A stretch of 64,000 nucleotides of DNA from Cherax quadricarinatus. Taxonomy: Eukaryota; Arthropoda; Malacostraca; Decapoda; Parastacidae. The stretch spans positions 9,869,753 through 9,933,752 of the forward strand of contig NC_091293.1 of the NCBI RefSeq assembly GCF_038502225.1, given 5' to 3'. Positions 32,997 to 43,168 of the stretch are shown here, piece by piece. A program made the translations under genes and the position numbers. Positions within the stretch are counted from its first letter, which is position 1; the number at the start of each line of letters is the position of its first letter. Under the pieces are notes generated by a model. It saw only the letters and a list, made by a program, of their open reading frames with translations, was not told the origin of the DNA and made no database searches.

Positions 32997-34229
32997 TCAC
33001 CATGGGACGGTTTGACTGGGGCGCTCGAATTCCCCCGAATTGGAAGAACGAGCCTGGTTCTGGTTAGTTTGAGAATTGAAAGAATGAGCCTGGTTCTGGT
33101 TATTTTGAGAACCACGATATCTGTTTCCTCTACGGGTTCTGCGGTTGGAACGACCACGGAAAGACCTAGAGTACTGAAGGTTATAGAGAGCATTGCACTC
33201 AGATGTGTCATGTCCATGTATTCTATGATATGTACAGTAGGGAAGATCTGGGTACTCATCATCAGTACGACGTCTCTTAGGGTAACTATTTGGACAATTA
33301 ATTGCAATATGGCCACGGAAACCACAGTTGTAACAATTCCGCCGACTATGGTTACTGAATGTACTATGAATACTACGAGGTGTATAACGACTCTGTACAC
33401 TGGTTCTTGGTGATCTCTGAGAAGGTTGACGACCACGATTTGTCTCTGTGGCGCAAACAAGAGGTGGTGCAGACTGAGGCATATGTGTGACATTACTTTT
33501 GATACAAGGGAAAGTACCCTGGGGGCACAAGGAACGTACATGATTTAAGGCTGTAAGTGGTTCCATCGTTACAGTTGGAGGATGAGCCTCATAAGCACAC
33601 ACGGAAGCAGGCGGCATTAGTTCTTTAATTGCTCCAAAAGCTGCTATTTTAGCGAGCGATTCTGTAAATGGTTTAGCCTCTTCAGGGAGAAAAGATGATG
33701 ATTGGACAGCATTGATAAATGATGATAAAAGTTTGTCTAATCTAACAGCAAAGGCACTCAACGATTCATTACTCATGGGTGTAGCATTCACTAGTTCCCT
33801 AAGAACGACATATGGATCAGCTGTTTTTACTGGGACAAGGAAAGAACGAATCAGTTCCTCATATTGTGACCACTTAGTAAGATTCCTGAAGTCTCGCATA
33901 TCAAGGAGATCAACAACGTGAACAGCAGCAGGGGATCGATAAAGAGCTTCTTTAGCAAGTCTGATAAGGCTTTCCTCTGAAGGAGGACCTTCACCTAGAG
34001 CACTAGCACGAGAACGAATGGCTGCAAACCATGCTTCAAGACTATGTACATGGCTATTGAATAAAGGTAACGCATCAAGGGAATCACGAGTATAACTATA
34101 ATATCTCGGTGTCTGAGTCGGTCTGTCAGTCGGTAAGGAACTGTGAGGACTGATGACAGGGGCAACAGTAGCCTGAGAGGTCTGAGTGTCGACATTCACT
34201 AAAGTATCACTTGACGGTATGTGAGACAT
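32997..34229 (-). CDS. Gypsy gag protein
   Basis: About 410 residues from MSHIPSSDTL at 34229. An upstream in-frame ATG at 34316 gives a hydrophobic leader that is probably untranslated. The capsid-like region includes LEAWFAAIRSRASALGEGPP. Near the C-terminus is a CX2CX4HX4C knuckle (CYNCGFRGHIAINC, about 33300) and a second Cys/His cluster (CTYHRIHGHDTSEC). It ends ...TVPW at 32997, overlapping the pol start by 7 nt in a different frame (CCATGGTGA), the usual set-up for frameshift expression of pol. The frame is intact. The product packages element RNA. Confidence 0.85.
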   Translation of the reverse strand: MSHIPSSDTLVNVDTQTSQATVAPVISPHSSLPTDRPTQTPRYYSYTRDSLDALPLFNSHVHSLEAWFAAIRSRASALGEGPPSEESLIRLAKEALYRSPAAVHVVDLLDMRDFRNLTKWSQYEELIRSFLVPVKTADPYVVLRELVNATPMSNESLSAFAVRLDKLLSSFINAVQSSSFLPEEAKPFTESLAKIAAFGAIKELMPPASVCAYEAHPPTVTMEPLTALNHVRSLCPQGTFPCIKSNVTHMPQSAPPLVCATETNRGRQPSQRSPRTSVQSRYTPRSIHSTFSNHSRRNCYNCGFRGHIAINCPNSYPKRRRTDDEYPDLPYCTYHRIHGHDTSECNALYNLQYSRSFRGRSNRRTRRGNRYRGSQNNQNQAHSFNSQTNQNQARSSNSGEFERPSQTVPW

Positions 34230-34600
34230 AATGGCAAAGTAGCACGAGAACAAATAAGGCAAAAATAATGAAGAATAAAAATGATATAAAATTCTAGAAT
34301 TGAAATAAAGATGCAACTAATTCTGCAGAAGTAATAAAAAAAAATGTCTAAGATACACTTGCAAGAGAAAGGACAACTCAATTTAAAGGACTATTGGCCA
34401 AAATCCAGGTCAACCCCTCGGAGATTGAAGCAATTAGCACACGAACTAAGCCAGGAAGCTTGAAACGGCTGCAACAGGCTTGCAGGCTGGAGGTTGTGAG
34501 GGGAGTAAGACGGCTGGCTGGAGGTTCACCTTTGACCCTGCCGGCTACTCACAACAGTCTTGTAACGTCCTGAATTACCCGTGAAAACTAAATCCACGCA

Positions 34601-34617
34601 TCCCACCGCTGCCACCA
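34601..34617 (-). other. Gypsy primer binding site (tRNA-Leu-like)
   Basis: On the minus strand TGGTGGCAGCGGTGGGA, seven bases after the LTR end. Its complement TCCCACCGCTGCCACCA looks like the 3' acceptor end of a tRNA-Leu. The tRNA identity is from memory of such ends and should be checked. Confidence 0.65.
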
Positions 34618-34624
34618 TTTATCA

Positions 34625-34904
34625 TGTGGGAGTTCGAATACGTGGATTAGGTAAAGAAATACTCACGTAGGCTGGTAGTACGTATAATTACAGATAAGGT
34701 GGGTTGCGCCCTTACAGCCGTGGCCTGCCTCCTCGCTCACTCTCGTATAACTGACTGACTGACTGGCCGCCCACGTACCCATAGAGGGTCTTTGAAAAAT
34801 GCCAGGTCAGCGCAATATGAGTTCAGATAGTGACTCAGGCAGAGACGGTTGGTCGTGAGTCAACTGGCAGAGTGGTTACTGGTAACTGGTTACTACTACT
34901 GAGA
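34625..34904 (-). repeat. Gypsy 5' LTR, lacking its first about 32 bases
   Basis: Ends TCCCACA at 34625 (minus), matching the TGT-start/ACA-end rule for this element. At 34904 it meets LINE-H sequence, before the expected TGTCGGG start is reached. Contains a small CTGA repeat (34750-34765). Confidence 0.75.
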
Positions 34905-35580
34905 ACTACTGTGCAATCTACATCTACAGGGCCTTAAACTCTAATATCAACCTTGACCTAAAACGCTTTCTTGATAGTTGTGACAGAACCCACAGGCATA
35001 ACACCAGACACAAACATCTCTACGACATTCCCCGTGTCCAACTAAACCTTTACAAAAATTCAATGTATGTCAAAGGCCCTAAAATCTGGAATACCCTACC
35101 TGAGAACTCTAGAACTGCAGACACATTCATCACCTTCAAAACTACCATTAGAAAACATCTTATCTCCCTGATACACCCCGTCAACTAACTACACGAATAC
35201 CACCTGGTGGTTCACACTTACACTCACTCACTCATTTGACCATAAACAGAAATATTAATCTCAATCTTAAAATAATGAATCCTGTGATACTCCAATACTG
35301 AAACTATGTACTGTGCCAAAACAAAAGCATTCACATTGCTAAACTCACAAACTAGTATTTAGTCACTTAGCCATAATACCAACTTACCTCATAATTTGTA
35401 ATATTTTACAATTAAGAATAAAACTAAGTATGCCCGAAATGCCTAGCCATGCTAAGCGTTCTAGTGGTACACTCTGTAATCACAATTTTACTACATGTAA
35501 ACCACACAATAACCAAATTTCTGTAAACTCAGCATTGTAATCCTTATAGAGAATAAACTTTGAATTTGAATTTGAATTTG
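34905..35580 (+). pseudogene. LINE-H copy, C-terminal piece and (TTTGAA)n tail
   Basis: Plus reading: CAIYIYRALNSNINLDLKRF, THRHNTRHKHLYDIP, LYKNSMYVKGPKIWN (about 35060), then a stop near 35187 and an untranslated region ending in TTTGAA repeats (35558-35580). It belongs with the RT fragment at 27465-27808, but the stretch between FADD and this tail (well over 100 codons in related elements) is missing at the Gypsy boundaries. The hexamer tail marks the LINE 3' end, at which LINE-B sequence resumes. Confidence 0.78.
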
Positions 35581-36226
35581 AATGAGGTCCAGTGTATTCT
35601 CCAGTCTAGTAGGCTCTATTATTTGTTGGTTTAAATTGAATTTTGTGCAGAGATTTAAAAGCTCACGTGTGTGTGAGTTCTCGTCAGAGCTGCCTCCTGG
35701 TGTTATCACTGCAACAACATTATTTGCTATATTCCTCCATTTTAGGTGCCTTAAGTTGAAGTCCCCCCAGGAGCAAGATGTTGGGGGCAGGAGCTGGAAG
35801 ATTTTCCAGACAGTGGTCAATTTTTAACAGCTGTTCCTGGAATTGCTGGGACGTTGCATCCGGAGGCTTGTTTGGTTCTCGATGTTTAATGCTAAAACTT
35901 CAACTACATCATTTGAGGCATTAAGCAGTTCTGTGCAAATAAGTGACTCTGCGATATACAGGCCAACCCCTCCCCCCCCTTTTGCCTGTTCACTCTGTCG
36001 CATCTGTATAGGTTGTAACTTGGGATCCATATTTCGTTATCCAAGTGATCCTTTATGTGGGTCTCAGTGAAAGCCGCGAACATTGCCTTTGCCTCTGCAA
36101 GCAGTCCACGGATGAAAGGTATTTTGTTGTTCGTTGCTGGTTTTAGACCCTGTATATTTGCAAAGAAGAATGTCATCAGACTGGTAGTATTGGTGGTACT
36201 GGGGGGGACTGTCAAGTTGTTAGGTA
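35581..36226 (-). pseudogene. LINE-B copy 3, 5' endonuclease piece (minus)
   Basis: Minus reading: FFFANIQGLKPATNNKI (about 36165), AAFTETHIKDHLDNEIW, KGGGGVGLYIAESLI (about 35970), then SWGDFNLRHLKWRNIA and EPTRLENTLDLI at 35581. The next residues, FTNNDDLIRN, stand at 27464, so this is the upstream part of the same copy, split by LINE-H. At least one frameshift (near 35825). The 5' edge near 36226 meets LINE-K. Confidence 0.83.
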
Positions 36227-37436
36227 TCTTTATGACAACAACATTCTTCATAGTTACCAGTCAGGCTTTAGGAGATCTTACTCAACCGACACCTTCCTAA
36301 TTATTCTGATGAATTACATAAGAACTGAAATGTCGGTAGGGAACCTCATAGGAATAAATAACAAAAAGGCACAATACCATGGCTGGAATAATACACAAAT
36401 AACAAATGGTCCAAGTCGGACCGAAACGTCGTCTCAAGCTTCCTTCTCCTATGTGCGGATTATTTGTGTACTCATAGGAATGGTAACCTTATACTTGCAA
36501 AAGGTCTTCGACGCTGTCAACCACAAAATATTATGTAAGAAACTTCAAGCTATCGGCATAGGTTCCGTAGATTTTGACAGTACTCTATTAGAGTCAGGTA
36601 AAGACCCACAAGATATAGCTAATGTAATAACACTGGAACTGGAATCCTGCAGTAAATGCTTAGTAGACAACAAACTCTCGTTACACCTCGGGAAAACGGA
36701 AGCCATGCTCTTTGGCACGAAACATGAACTGAGAAAGGTGAATAATTTTGATGTCCGGTGTAATGGGGAGCCCATCACTTCAGTTTCCTCAATAAAATGT
36801 GTGGGAATCCCCTTTGACCCATGCATGTCAGGAGAACTGATAGGGAACAGTGTAGTAAAGAAAGTGAATGCCAGACTGAAGTTTCTCTACAGAAAAGCAC
36901 AGTGTCGACCTACTGAGGCTCGCAGAACCATGTGTCTAGCCCTTATATGATGTCATATGAACTACGCTGGCTCTTCATGGTACTCTGGCTTGACAAAAAA
37001 AAAATGAAAGATATACTACAAATCACCCAGAACAAATTAGTAAGATTTATCCTGGACCTGGGTCCAAGAGAACATGTAGGCCAGGATGAATTACAACCAT
37101 TGGATATGTTGAATATTGAAGACAGAGTAAAACAACTGAAATTAAATCAAGTTTACAAAATTGTTCACAGTGTCCAGAATATCTTCCTGCCAATTTTGTT
37201 TAGACTGGGATCCTAAACAGTCAAAGTACTAGAGGGGGAGAGCACAAGTTTGTAGTACCCACAGTCAGTGGTCAGGCTTCAAACACCTTTTATTGTACAG
37301 CAATAAAGGAATGGAGCAGACTGCCTGTACATGTTAAAGCCAGTCATAGCATGAACCAGTTCAAGAAGAGAGTGAAAAGGTGCCTAATGAATGTGGTGAC
37401 AGAATGGGAAGAGAATGATTTTTTATTTTTTTTTAG
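36227..37436 (+). pseudogene. LINE-K RT fragment
   Basis: RT of another Jockey/CR1-group LINE. HSYQSGFRRSYSTDTFLI (about 36260) and MSVGNLIG stand before the PLE-A insertion, and MVTLYLQKVFDAVNHKIL follows it (motif A, Asp replaced by Tyr in YLQKVFD). Then ELESCSKCLVDNKLSLHLGK, and the C-terminal part TFYCTAIKEWSRLPVHVKAS in another frame (37285-37345). The FADD palm is missing: the sequence jumps from the motif A region to the thumb near 36580. Defective copy. Confidence 0.78.
36357..36470. mobile_element. Short PLE-A inverted insertion with 11-bp target duplication
   Basis: 114 bp between CTCATAGGAAT repeats (36346-36356 and 36471-36481). Left part: AAATAACAAAAAGGCACAAT and onward, the reverse complement of the PLE-A terminus at 6986-7034. 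Right part: the PLE-A hammerhead-like hairpin (GGTCCAAGTCGGACC-GAAACG) to TTATTTGTGTA, in opposite orientation. Removing it restores the LINE-K reading across NLIG/MVTLYL. Confidence 0.87.
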
Positions 37437-39146
37437 CTAACTCACATGTAAATATAAATAACTCTTTTTACCTTTATGTGTGTGAACTTTTCAACACTTA
37501 CTTCCTCTCAGTTTTTATTCAGGAAAATACTAGTGAAATTCCAGAAATAATAAATTATGTAGAACAGGACGATAATAAACTATGCACGATTGTGGTAACT
37601 AGTGACATGGTCCTCAGGCGAATAGAGAAATTAAAACCTAACAAATCCCCAGGCCCTGATGAACTGTTTGCAAGGGTTTTAAAGGAAATTAAAGAGGACG
37701 TTAATATACCTTTGGCTAATCTTTTCAGAATATCACTACAAACTGCCAGGTAAGTAGAAAATGGAAATGACAGGTGACAGGTTCTTAGCTTCCAAATATA
37801 GACCAATAAACCTTATCTCCATAGTGGGAAAATTTATGAAATCAATAAATGTCGAGGCAGTTCGTAGCCATCTTGAAAGGCATAAATTGATTAATGAATC
37901 TCAGCACGGCTTTACAAAGGGGCGTTCCTGTCTTACGAATTTACTAACTTTTTTTTTCACTAAGGGATTTGAGGAGGTAGATCATGGTATTGAATATTAT
38001 TTTGTGTTTATGGACTTCAGTAAGGCTTTCGACAGAGTTTCATATCAGAGGCTATCGAGGAAACTTAAGGCACACAGAATAGGAGAAATTTTTTCCTGGG
38101 TAGAGGCATGGTTGACAAATAGGCAGCAGAGAGTTTGCATAAATGGGGAGAAATCAGAATGGGGGCACGTCACAAACGGTGTTCCTCAGGGGTCAGTGTT
38201 GGGCCCCCTTGTTGTTCACAATCTACATAAACGACATAGATGAGAGAATAAATAGCGACATAAGCAAATTTGCTGAGCATCAAAATAGGCTGTCCAGTTC
38301 ATTCTAATGAGGACATTACAACACTCCAGGATGATTTGAAAAGACTGATGCAATGGTCGGAGAAGTGGCAGATGTAGTCTAACATAAACCTTTGTCTGTA
38401 TTAAACTGCTGGACAGGAAAATAACCCTGACACATTTACACTAAATAATGCAGATATTAATATTACTGATTGCGAAAAAAAAAATTAGGAGTTCTGGTTA
38501 GAAATAATCTGAAACCAAGACAACAGTGCATAAGTGTTCGCAATAATGCTAACAGAATCCTTGGCTTCATAGCAAGAAGTGTAAATAATAGAAGTCCTCA
38601 GGTTGTTCTTCAACTCTATATATCTTTAGTTAGGCCTCATTTAGATTATGATGCGCAGTTTTGGTCACCGTATTACAGAATGGATATAAATGCACTGGAA
38701 AACGTACAAAGGAGGATGACAAAGTTGATCCCATATATCAGAAATCTTTCCTATGAGGATAGACTGAGGGCCTTGAATCTACACTTTCTAGAAAGGCGTA
38801 GAATTAGGGGGGATATGATTGATGCGCAGCAATGGCTTTAAAATGAAAAAAAAATCAGGAAGGATATAGGAATGCACTGCTTTGGTAATAGAGCTGTGGA
38901 TGAGTAGAACAAACTCCCGAGTACCGTCATAGAAGCTAAGACGTTGTGTCGTTTTAAAAATTGTTTAGATAAATACATGAGGGGGTGTGAATTGCACCTG
39001 ACCTGCTTGTGCTACTAGGTCAGATGCCATGCTCCTTGCTTAAGTGAATGGGACCTGACCTGACTAGGTTAGGGCATTAGCTTAAACCGGTAGGAGAATT
39101 GGACCTGCATCGCATGGGCCAGTAGGCCTGTTGCAGATTAGATTTT
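37437..39146 (+). pseudogene. LINE-L RT fragment (CR1/L2-like)
   Basis: Plus reading: ELFNTYFLSVFIQEN (about 37490), LKPNKSPGPDELFARVLKEI, SKYRPINLISIVGKFM, QHGFTKGRSCLTNLL, FMDFSKAFDRVSYQRL (about 38010), TNGVPQGSVLGPL, then a frameshift and a damaged palm in which the FADD codons read FAEHQ (about 38270). The C-terminal part (38470-38841) has VRPHLDYDAQFWSPYY and RNLSYEDRLRALNL. The 3' region repeats GGACCTGACCTGAC-type motifs and ends near GCCAGTAGGCCTGTTGCAG. Several frameshifts and the loss of both palm Asp residues make it dead. Confidence 0.82.
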
Positions 39147-39590
39147 GCCACCGAAGTGGCTAGTTTATTGTGCACCCCATATCCATCCTGTGGACGGTAG
39201 CGCGAGAGCATATGGATACACAAAAGGCCTAGGAACTAGGCCCCAAAGGGTTAACAGGAATACATATGGATTTATATCTACATATCTATAGTTCACTTAT
39301 CTGTTACAAGCAAATTTAGGAAATTTGCTTAGTATATCTGGTATCTTATTTTCATTAATAAGATATCTTGACATGTCACATAGGTTATTATACTGTCTGT
39401 CTCTGTATTCCTCAATAAGTGGACAATTAAGCACATAGTGTTCAAGAGACTGACCATATGCCTGATCACATAATTTACATTTAGTTTGATCATCATCTGT
39501 GTGTCTCCCAAACTGCCAGAAGTACTTGTAACCAAGCCTAAGCCTGCAGTGTTAGTTTAGTGCAGTGTTCCTTCTTTTTTATGTTCTTAA
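39147..39590 (-). mobile_element. LINE-M 3' end: ORF2 C-terminus and 3' UTR
   Basis: Minus reading from about 39560: KYFWQFGRHTDDDQTKCKLC followed by SLEHYVLNCPLIEEYRD, a CX2C...HX4C C-terminal cluster typical of I/Jockey-group ORF2 ends, stopping near 39304. The 3' untranslated region follows, including GCTACCGTCCACAGGATGG, ATATGGGGTGCAC and AATAAACTAGCC (39155-39195). That block is the apparent ancestor of the 44-bp satellite at 62410-64000, and a related piece occurs at 18900-18975. Confidence 0.82.
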
Positions 39591-39739
39591 ATTCTTTAGT
39601 GTCCCACAGTAGACAGGAAAAACTTTAGTTTTCTATTTTTTAATATATGAAGAAAACGGTCATTACTAGGCCTGAGTATAGGGTGAACTATTGAAATATG
39701 ATAAGATAAGCAAACAAGTAAGCTAAATTAAGTAAGTAA
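39591..39739. other. Unassigned stretch
   Basis: AT-rich sequence with no ORF or repeat I recognise, ending in AAGTAAGTAAGTTTATTCAGG, a type of end often seen at LINE or SINE junctions. Confidence 0.4.
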
Positions 39740-40145
39740 GTTTATTCAGGTAGCCACCAGGTTAGCCATCCAGGATAACCCAAGAAAATCAGTGCTTCAT
39801 CGAGGACTGTCTGTGTTATTTCCATTGTGATCCTTTAATTTTGTCCCCAGGATGCCACCCACACCAGTCCACTAATACCCAGGTATCTACTTACTGCTAG
39901 GTGAATAGGAACAGCAAGTGTAAGATGATTAACACCCAGGTACCTACTTACTGCTAGGTGAATAGGAAAAGCAAGTGTAAGATGACTAACACCCAGGTAC
40001 CTACTTATTGCTAGGTGAGCAGGGACAACCGGTATAAGGTGACTAGCACCCTGGTTACCAGGTACCTACTTACTGCTAGGTAAACAGGAACAGTAGGAGC
40101 AAGGTGACTAACACCCAGGTACCTAGCTACTGCTAGGTATTACGA
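39740..40145 (-). repeat. SINE tail with about 60-bp tandem units
   Basis: Minus-oriented SINE tail (GTTAGCCATCCAGGATAACC, CGAGGACTGTCTGT) followed by about five units of CACCCAGGTACCTACTTACTGCTAGGTGAATAGGAACAG from 39865 to 40135, each 60-62 bp. The unit is the central part of the SINEs to the right, here amplified in tandem. Confidence 0.75.
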
Positions 40146-40149
40146 ACAC

Positions 40150-40475
40150 AAGTGTAGTCTTGTGGCCTGTGCACTTGTTGCGTATCTGTGAATACGAAGT
40201 TCTCGCTTCACACGGCGAGGGCCTGGGTTCGATTCCCAGCCAGAGTAGAAACACTGGACGTGTTTCTTTCCATCTGTTGTCTATGTTCCCCATCAGTAAA
40301 ATAGGTACCTGGGTGTTAGTCGACTGGTGTGGGTCGCATCCCGGGACACTGACCTAATTTGCCCGAAATGTACAGCATAACAAGGGGCTTTCTATATAGT
40401 AGTATGTCATTGATGTCAGCTAGGACTGTATACCTTGTACATGTACTTGTAGTAAATATATTATTATTATAAGAT
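40150..40475 (+). mobile_element. tRNA-derived SINE, copy 1 (plus)
   Basis: tRNA-like head with TCTCGCTTCACACGGCGAGG and a B box GGTTCGATTCC (about 40228), then GAAACACTGGACGTGTTTC, the ACCTGGGTGTTAGTCGACTG block, a tail (GACCTAATTTGCCCGAAATG; GTATGTCATTGATGTCAGC) and ATTATTATT. The A box region is disrupted. SINEs of this kind are transcribed by RNA polymerase III and moved by a partner LINE. Confidence 0.8.
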
Positions 40476-40489
40476 TTTCTTCGGACTTT

Positions 40490-40750
40490 TAACCCCGGAG
40501 GGTTAGTCATCCAGGATAACCCAAGGTCAGTGCGTCATCGAGGACTGTCTGTTTTATATCCATTATGGTCCTCAATCTTGTTCCCCCAGGATGCGACCCA
40601 AACCAGTCGACTAACACCCAGGTACCTATTTGCTGCTAGATGAACAAGACAACAGGTGTAATGAAATGCGTGAAAATGTTTCCACCTGCCGGGAATCGAA
40701 ACCGGGCCCTCCGTGCGTAAAGCGAGAGCTTTAGCCACCAATTACACGTA
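40490..40750 (-). mobile_element. tRNA-derived SINE, copy 2 (minus, second tail type)
   Basis: Minus reading: GTGGCTAAAGCTCTCGCTTT (A box region), GGTTTCGATTCC (B box with one extra T), the CCTGGGTGTTAGTCGACTGG block, and a different tail (ACAGACAGTCCTCGATGACG; GGGTTATCCTGGATGACTAA). A separate tail subfamily from copies 1, 3 and 4, matching 39740-39860. Confidence 0.8.
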
Positions 40751-41010
40751 ACCTAGCTGACATCAATGACATACTACTATATAGAAAGCCGCTTGTTATG
40801 CTCCGCATTTCGGGCAAATTAGGTCAGTGTCCCAGGATGCGACCCACACCAGTCGACTAACACCCAGGTACCCATTTTACTGATGGGGGAATAGACAACA
40901 GGTGTAAAGAAACACGCCCAATGTTTCTACTCTGGCTGAGAACCGAACCCAAGTCCTCGCCGTGTGAAGCGAGAACGTTACCTGAGTAGTTTCAATCTGG
41001 TTCTATGATT
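40751..41010 (-). mobile_element. tRNA-derived SINE, copy 3 (minus)
   Basis: Minus reading from about 41010: TTCTCGCTTCACACGGCGAG, GGTTCGGTTCTCAG (mutated B box), GAAACATTGGGCGTGTTTC, the TGGGTGTTAGTCGACTGGTG block, and the tail to GACATCAATG. Head-to-head with copy 4. Confidence 0.8.
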
Positions 41011-41294
41011 TCAGGCTCGTGGCCTGATAGCAAGGCTCTCGCTTCACACACTGAGCGTCTGGGTTCAATTCCCGGCAAGGGTGGAAACAGTGGACGTGTT
41101 TCCTTACACCAGTTGTCCATGTTCACCCATCAGTAAAACTGGTACCTTAGTGTTAGTTGACTGGTGCGGGTCGCATCCTGTGACAAAATTGACCTAATTT
41201 GCCAGAAATGCTCAGCATATCAAGGAGCTTCCTATATGGTAGTAGGTCATTGATGTCAGCTAGGCCTGTGTACCTTGTACATGTGCTCGTGGAA
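41011..41294 (+). mobile_element. tRNA-derived SINE, copy 4 (plus)
   Basis: GGCCTGATAGCAAGGCTCTC head, B box GGTTCAATTCC (about 41072), GAAACAGTGGACGTGTTTCC, the TTAGTTGACTGGTGCGGGTC block, and the tail GTCATTGATGTCAGCTAGGC leading to (ATT)n. It joins the 3' end of a minus LINE-H fragment through the ATT repeat. Confidence 0.8.
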
Positions 41295-42252
<958 letters not shown>

Positions 42253-42862
42253 GACATTTCTTGGGAAATGTAATTGATAAATCTTTTAAAGTTGCCAGAA
42301 ATACTTTTTACAATCCAAAAAGGGACAACCAGCCTTATTCAAATAAAAATATGTTGGTTCTCCCTTACCATGAAAACTTGGTTGATATGCCTTCTCTTCT
42401 TAAGACTTTTAATATTAAAGTTGTATTCAAAAATCTCGATACAGTAAAAAAACTTTTGATAAAGAATTCCCCCCAAAATGCTGATGGATGTGTCTATAAG
42501 ATTCCTTGTAAAATTTGCGATAAAGTTTATTACGGTCAAACTGGTAAAAATCTCGAACTAAGATTAAAACAACATAAATATAGCATTAGAACTGGACAAG
42601 ATTCCAATGCTCTATTTATTCATGTAAGAGATTTTAACCATCCAATTGATTTTCAAAAAGTTGAGAAAGTAGTATCAAGCAAGTCCATGGTCGACAGGAA
42701 TATAATTGAATCTTGTTTCATAAAAAGCAGTTTTGACAATAATATGAATATTTCCTTTGGTTTATATAAATTAGATCCATTTATAATTAATAGAATTTGG
42801 GAAGAATTTAATAATACACTGGACAAATAATCTTTAAAATTTCTTATTTCTTGGGTAGAATA

Positions 42863-43015
42863 AGTTGAAGATTGAGACACTTATGCAGCATATGGGAATC
42901 TTTATTCAGGAAACGTTTCGCCACACAGTGTGTGGCGAAACGTTTCCTGAATAAAGATTCCCATATGCTGCATAAGTGTCTCAATCTTCAACTTGTCGGT
43001 TTTTCAAACCATTCA
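42863..43015. mobile_element. PLE-C palindromic insertion with 12-bp target duplication
   Basis: Flanked by TTGGGTAGAATA (42851-42862 and 43016-43027). Bases 42862-42994 form a 133-nt palindrome with 66-nt arms around one central G (42928); I found no mismatch in the arms. The centre is the stem II hairpin of a hammerhead-like motif (CGCCACACA-G-TGTGTGGCG), with GAAACGTTTCC on each side. A 21-nt tail (GTCGGTTTTTCAAACCATTC) follows the right arm only. The related copy at 55085-55110 reads TTGGGTAGAATAGTTTG with no insert, an empty site. Confidence 0.93.
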
Positions 43016-43168
43016 TTGGGTAGAATAGTTTGTGGGGTGAGTTGAGCCAAGGACCTTTCCAAGTTGGCTCGCCGCGCGTCACGTGTTTAAACCGTTGTGG
43101 GATCTGATAGTGAGGTGCCGACCAGACCCCTTATATAGCTTCCTTGGATGCTTTACTTTCATAGTTCC

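Larger units (their letters stand above)
28370..33003 (-). pseudogene. Gypsy pol: protease, RT, RNase H, integrase; interrupted
   Basis: Minus reading from 33003. Protease: HLFMDFGAQVNIIRSS (about 32755), with DFG where DTG or DSG is expected. A TAG stands at 32239. After a linker, the gene is split at the PLE insertion (31248-31639). RT: KKDGTWRPVIDFRKLN, STLDLLQGFWQVPL and MVYLDDVIVMS (YLDD, about 30740). RNase H: FYLTTDASSIGIGAVLA. Integrase: HPGMDRSVKQARLKYFWP with CSVCMQHK (zinc, 29570-29665), Asp in VMVDHFTRYC, Asp in VTDNGGEF (about 29295), Glu in NGLAERTNKK (about 29200), and a GPY-type end (FVGPYRVVEH). No chromodomain seen. Removing the insert plus one duplication copy (404 bp) puts both halves in one frame, about 1,410 codons with the single TAG. 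Confidence 0.88.
27809..34904 (-). mobile_element. Gypsy-type LTR retrotransposon (minus), broken ends
   Basis: Gag, protease, RT, RNase H and integrase in Gypsy order on the minus strand, between partial LTRs. The left (3') LTR, 27809-27955, keeps the first about 147 bases, starting TGTCGGGACGACAT at 27955. The right (5') LTR, 34625-34904, keeps the remainder but lacks about the first 32 bases. The two share a 115-bp direct repeat (27809-27923 and 34790-34904). No target duplication is visible and the flanking LINE-H lacks a large coding stretch, so the outer edges have been rearranged. One in-frame stop in pol (32239) and one inverted PLE insertion (31248-31639). Confidence 0.88.

Noticed and set aside
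34750..34765. (CTGA)n in the Gypsy LTR as a regulatory site
   Set aside because: Only four short units; nothing links it to regulation.
40150..41294. tRNA genes
   Set aside because: B-box-like heads are joined to long SINE bodies, with damaged A boxes and no full cloverleaf.
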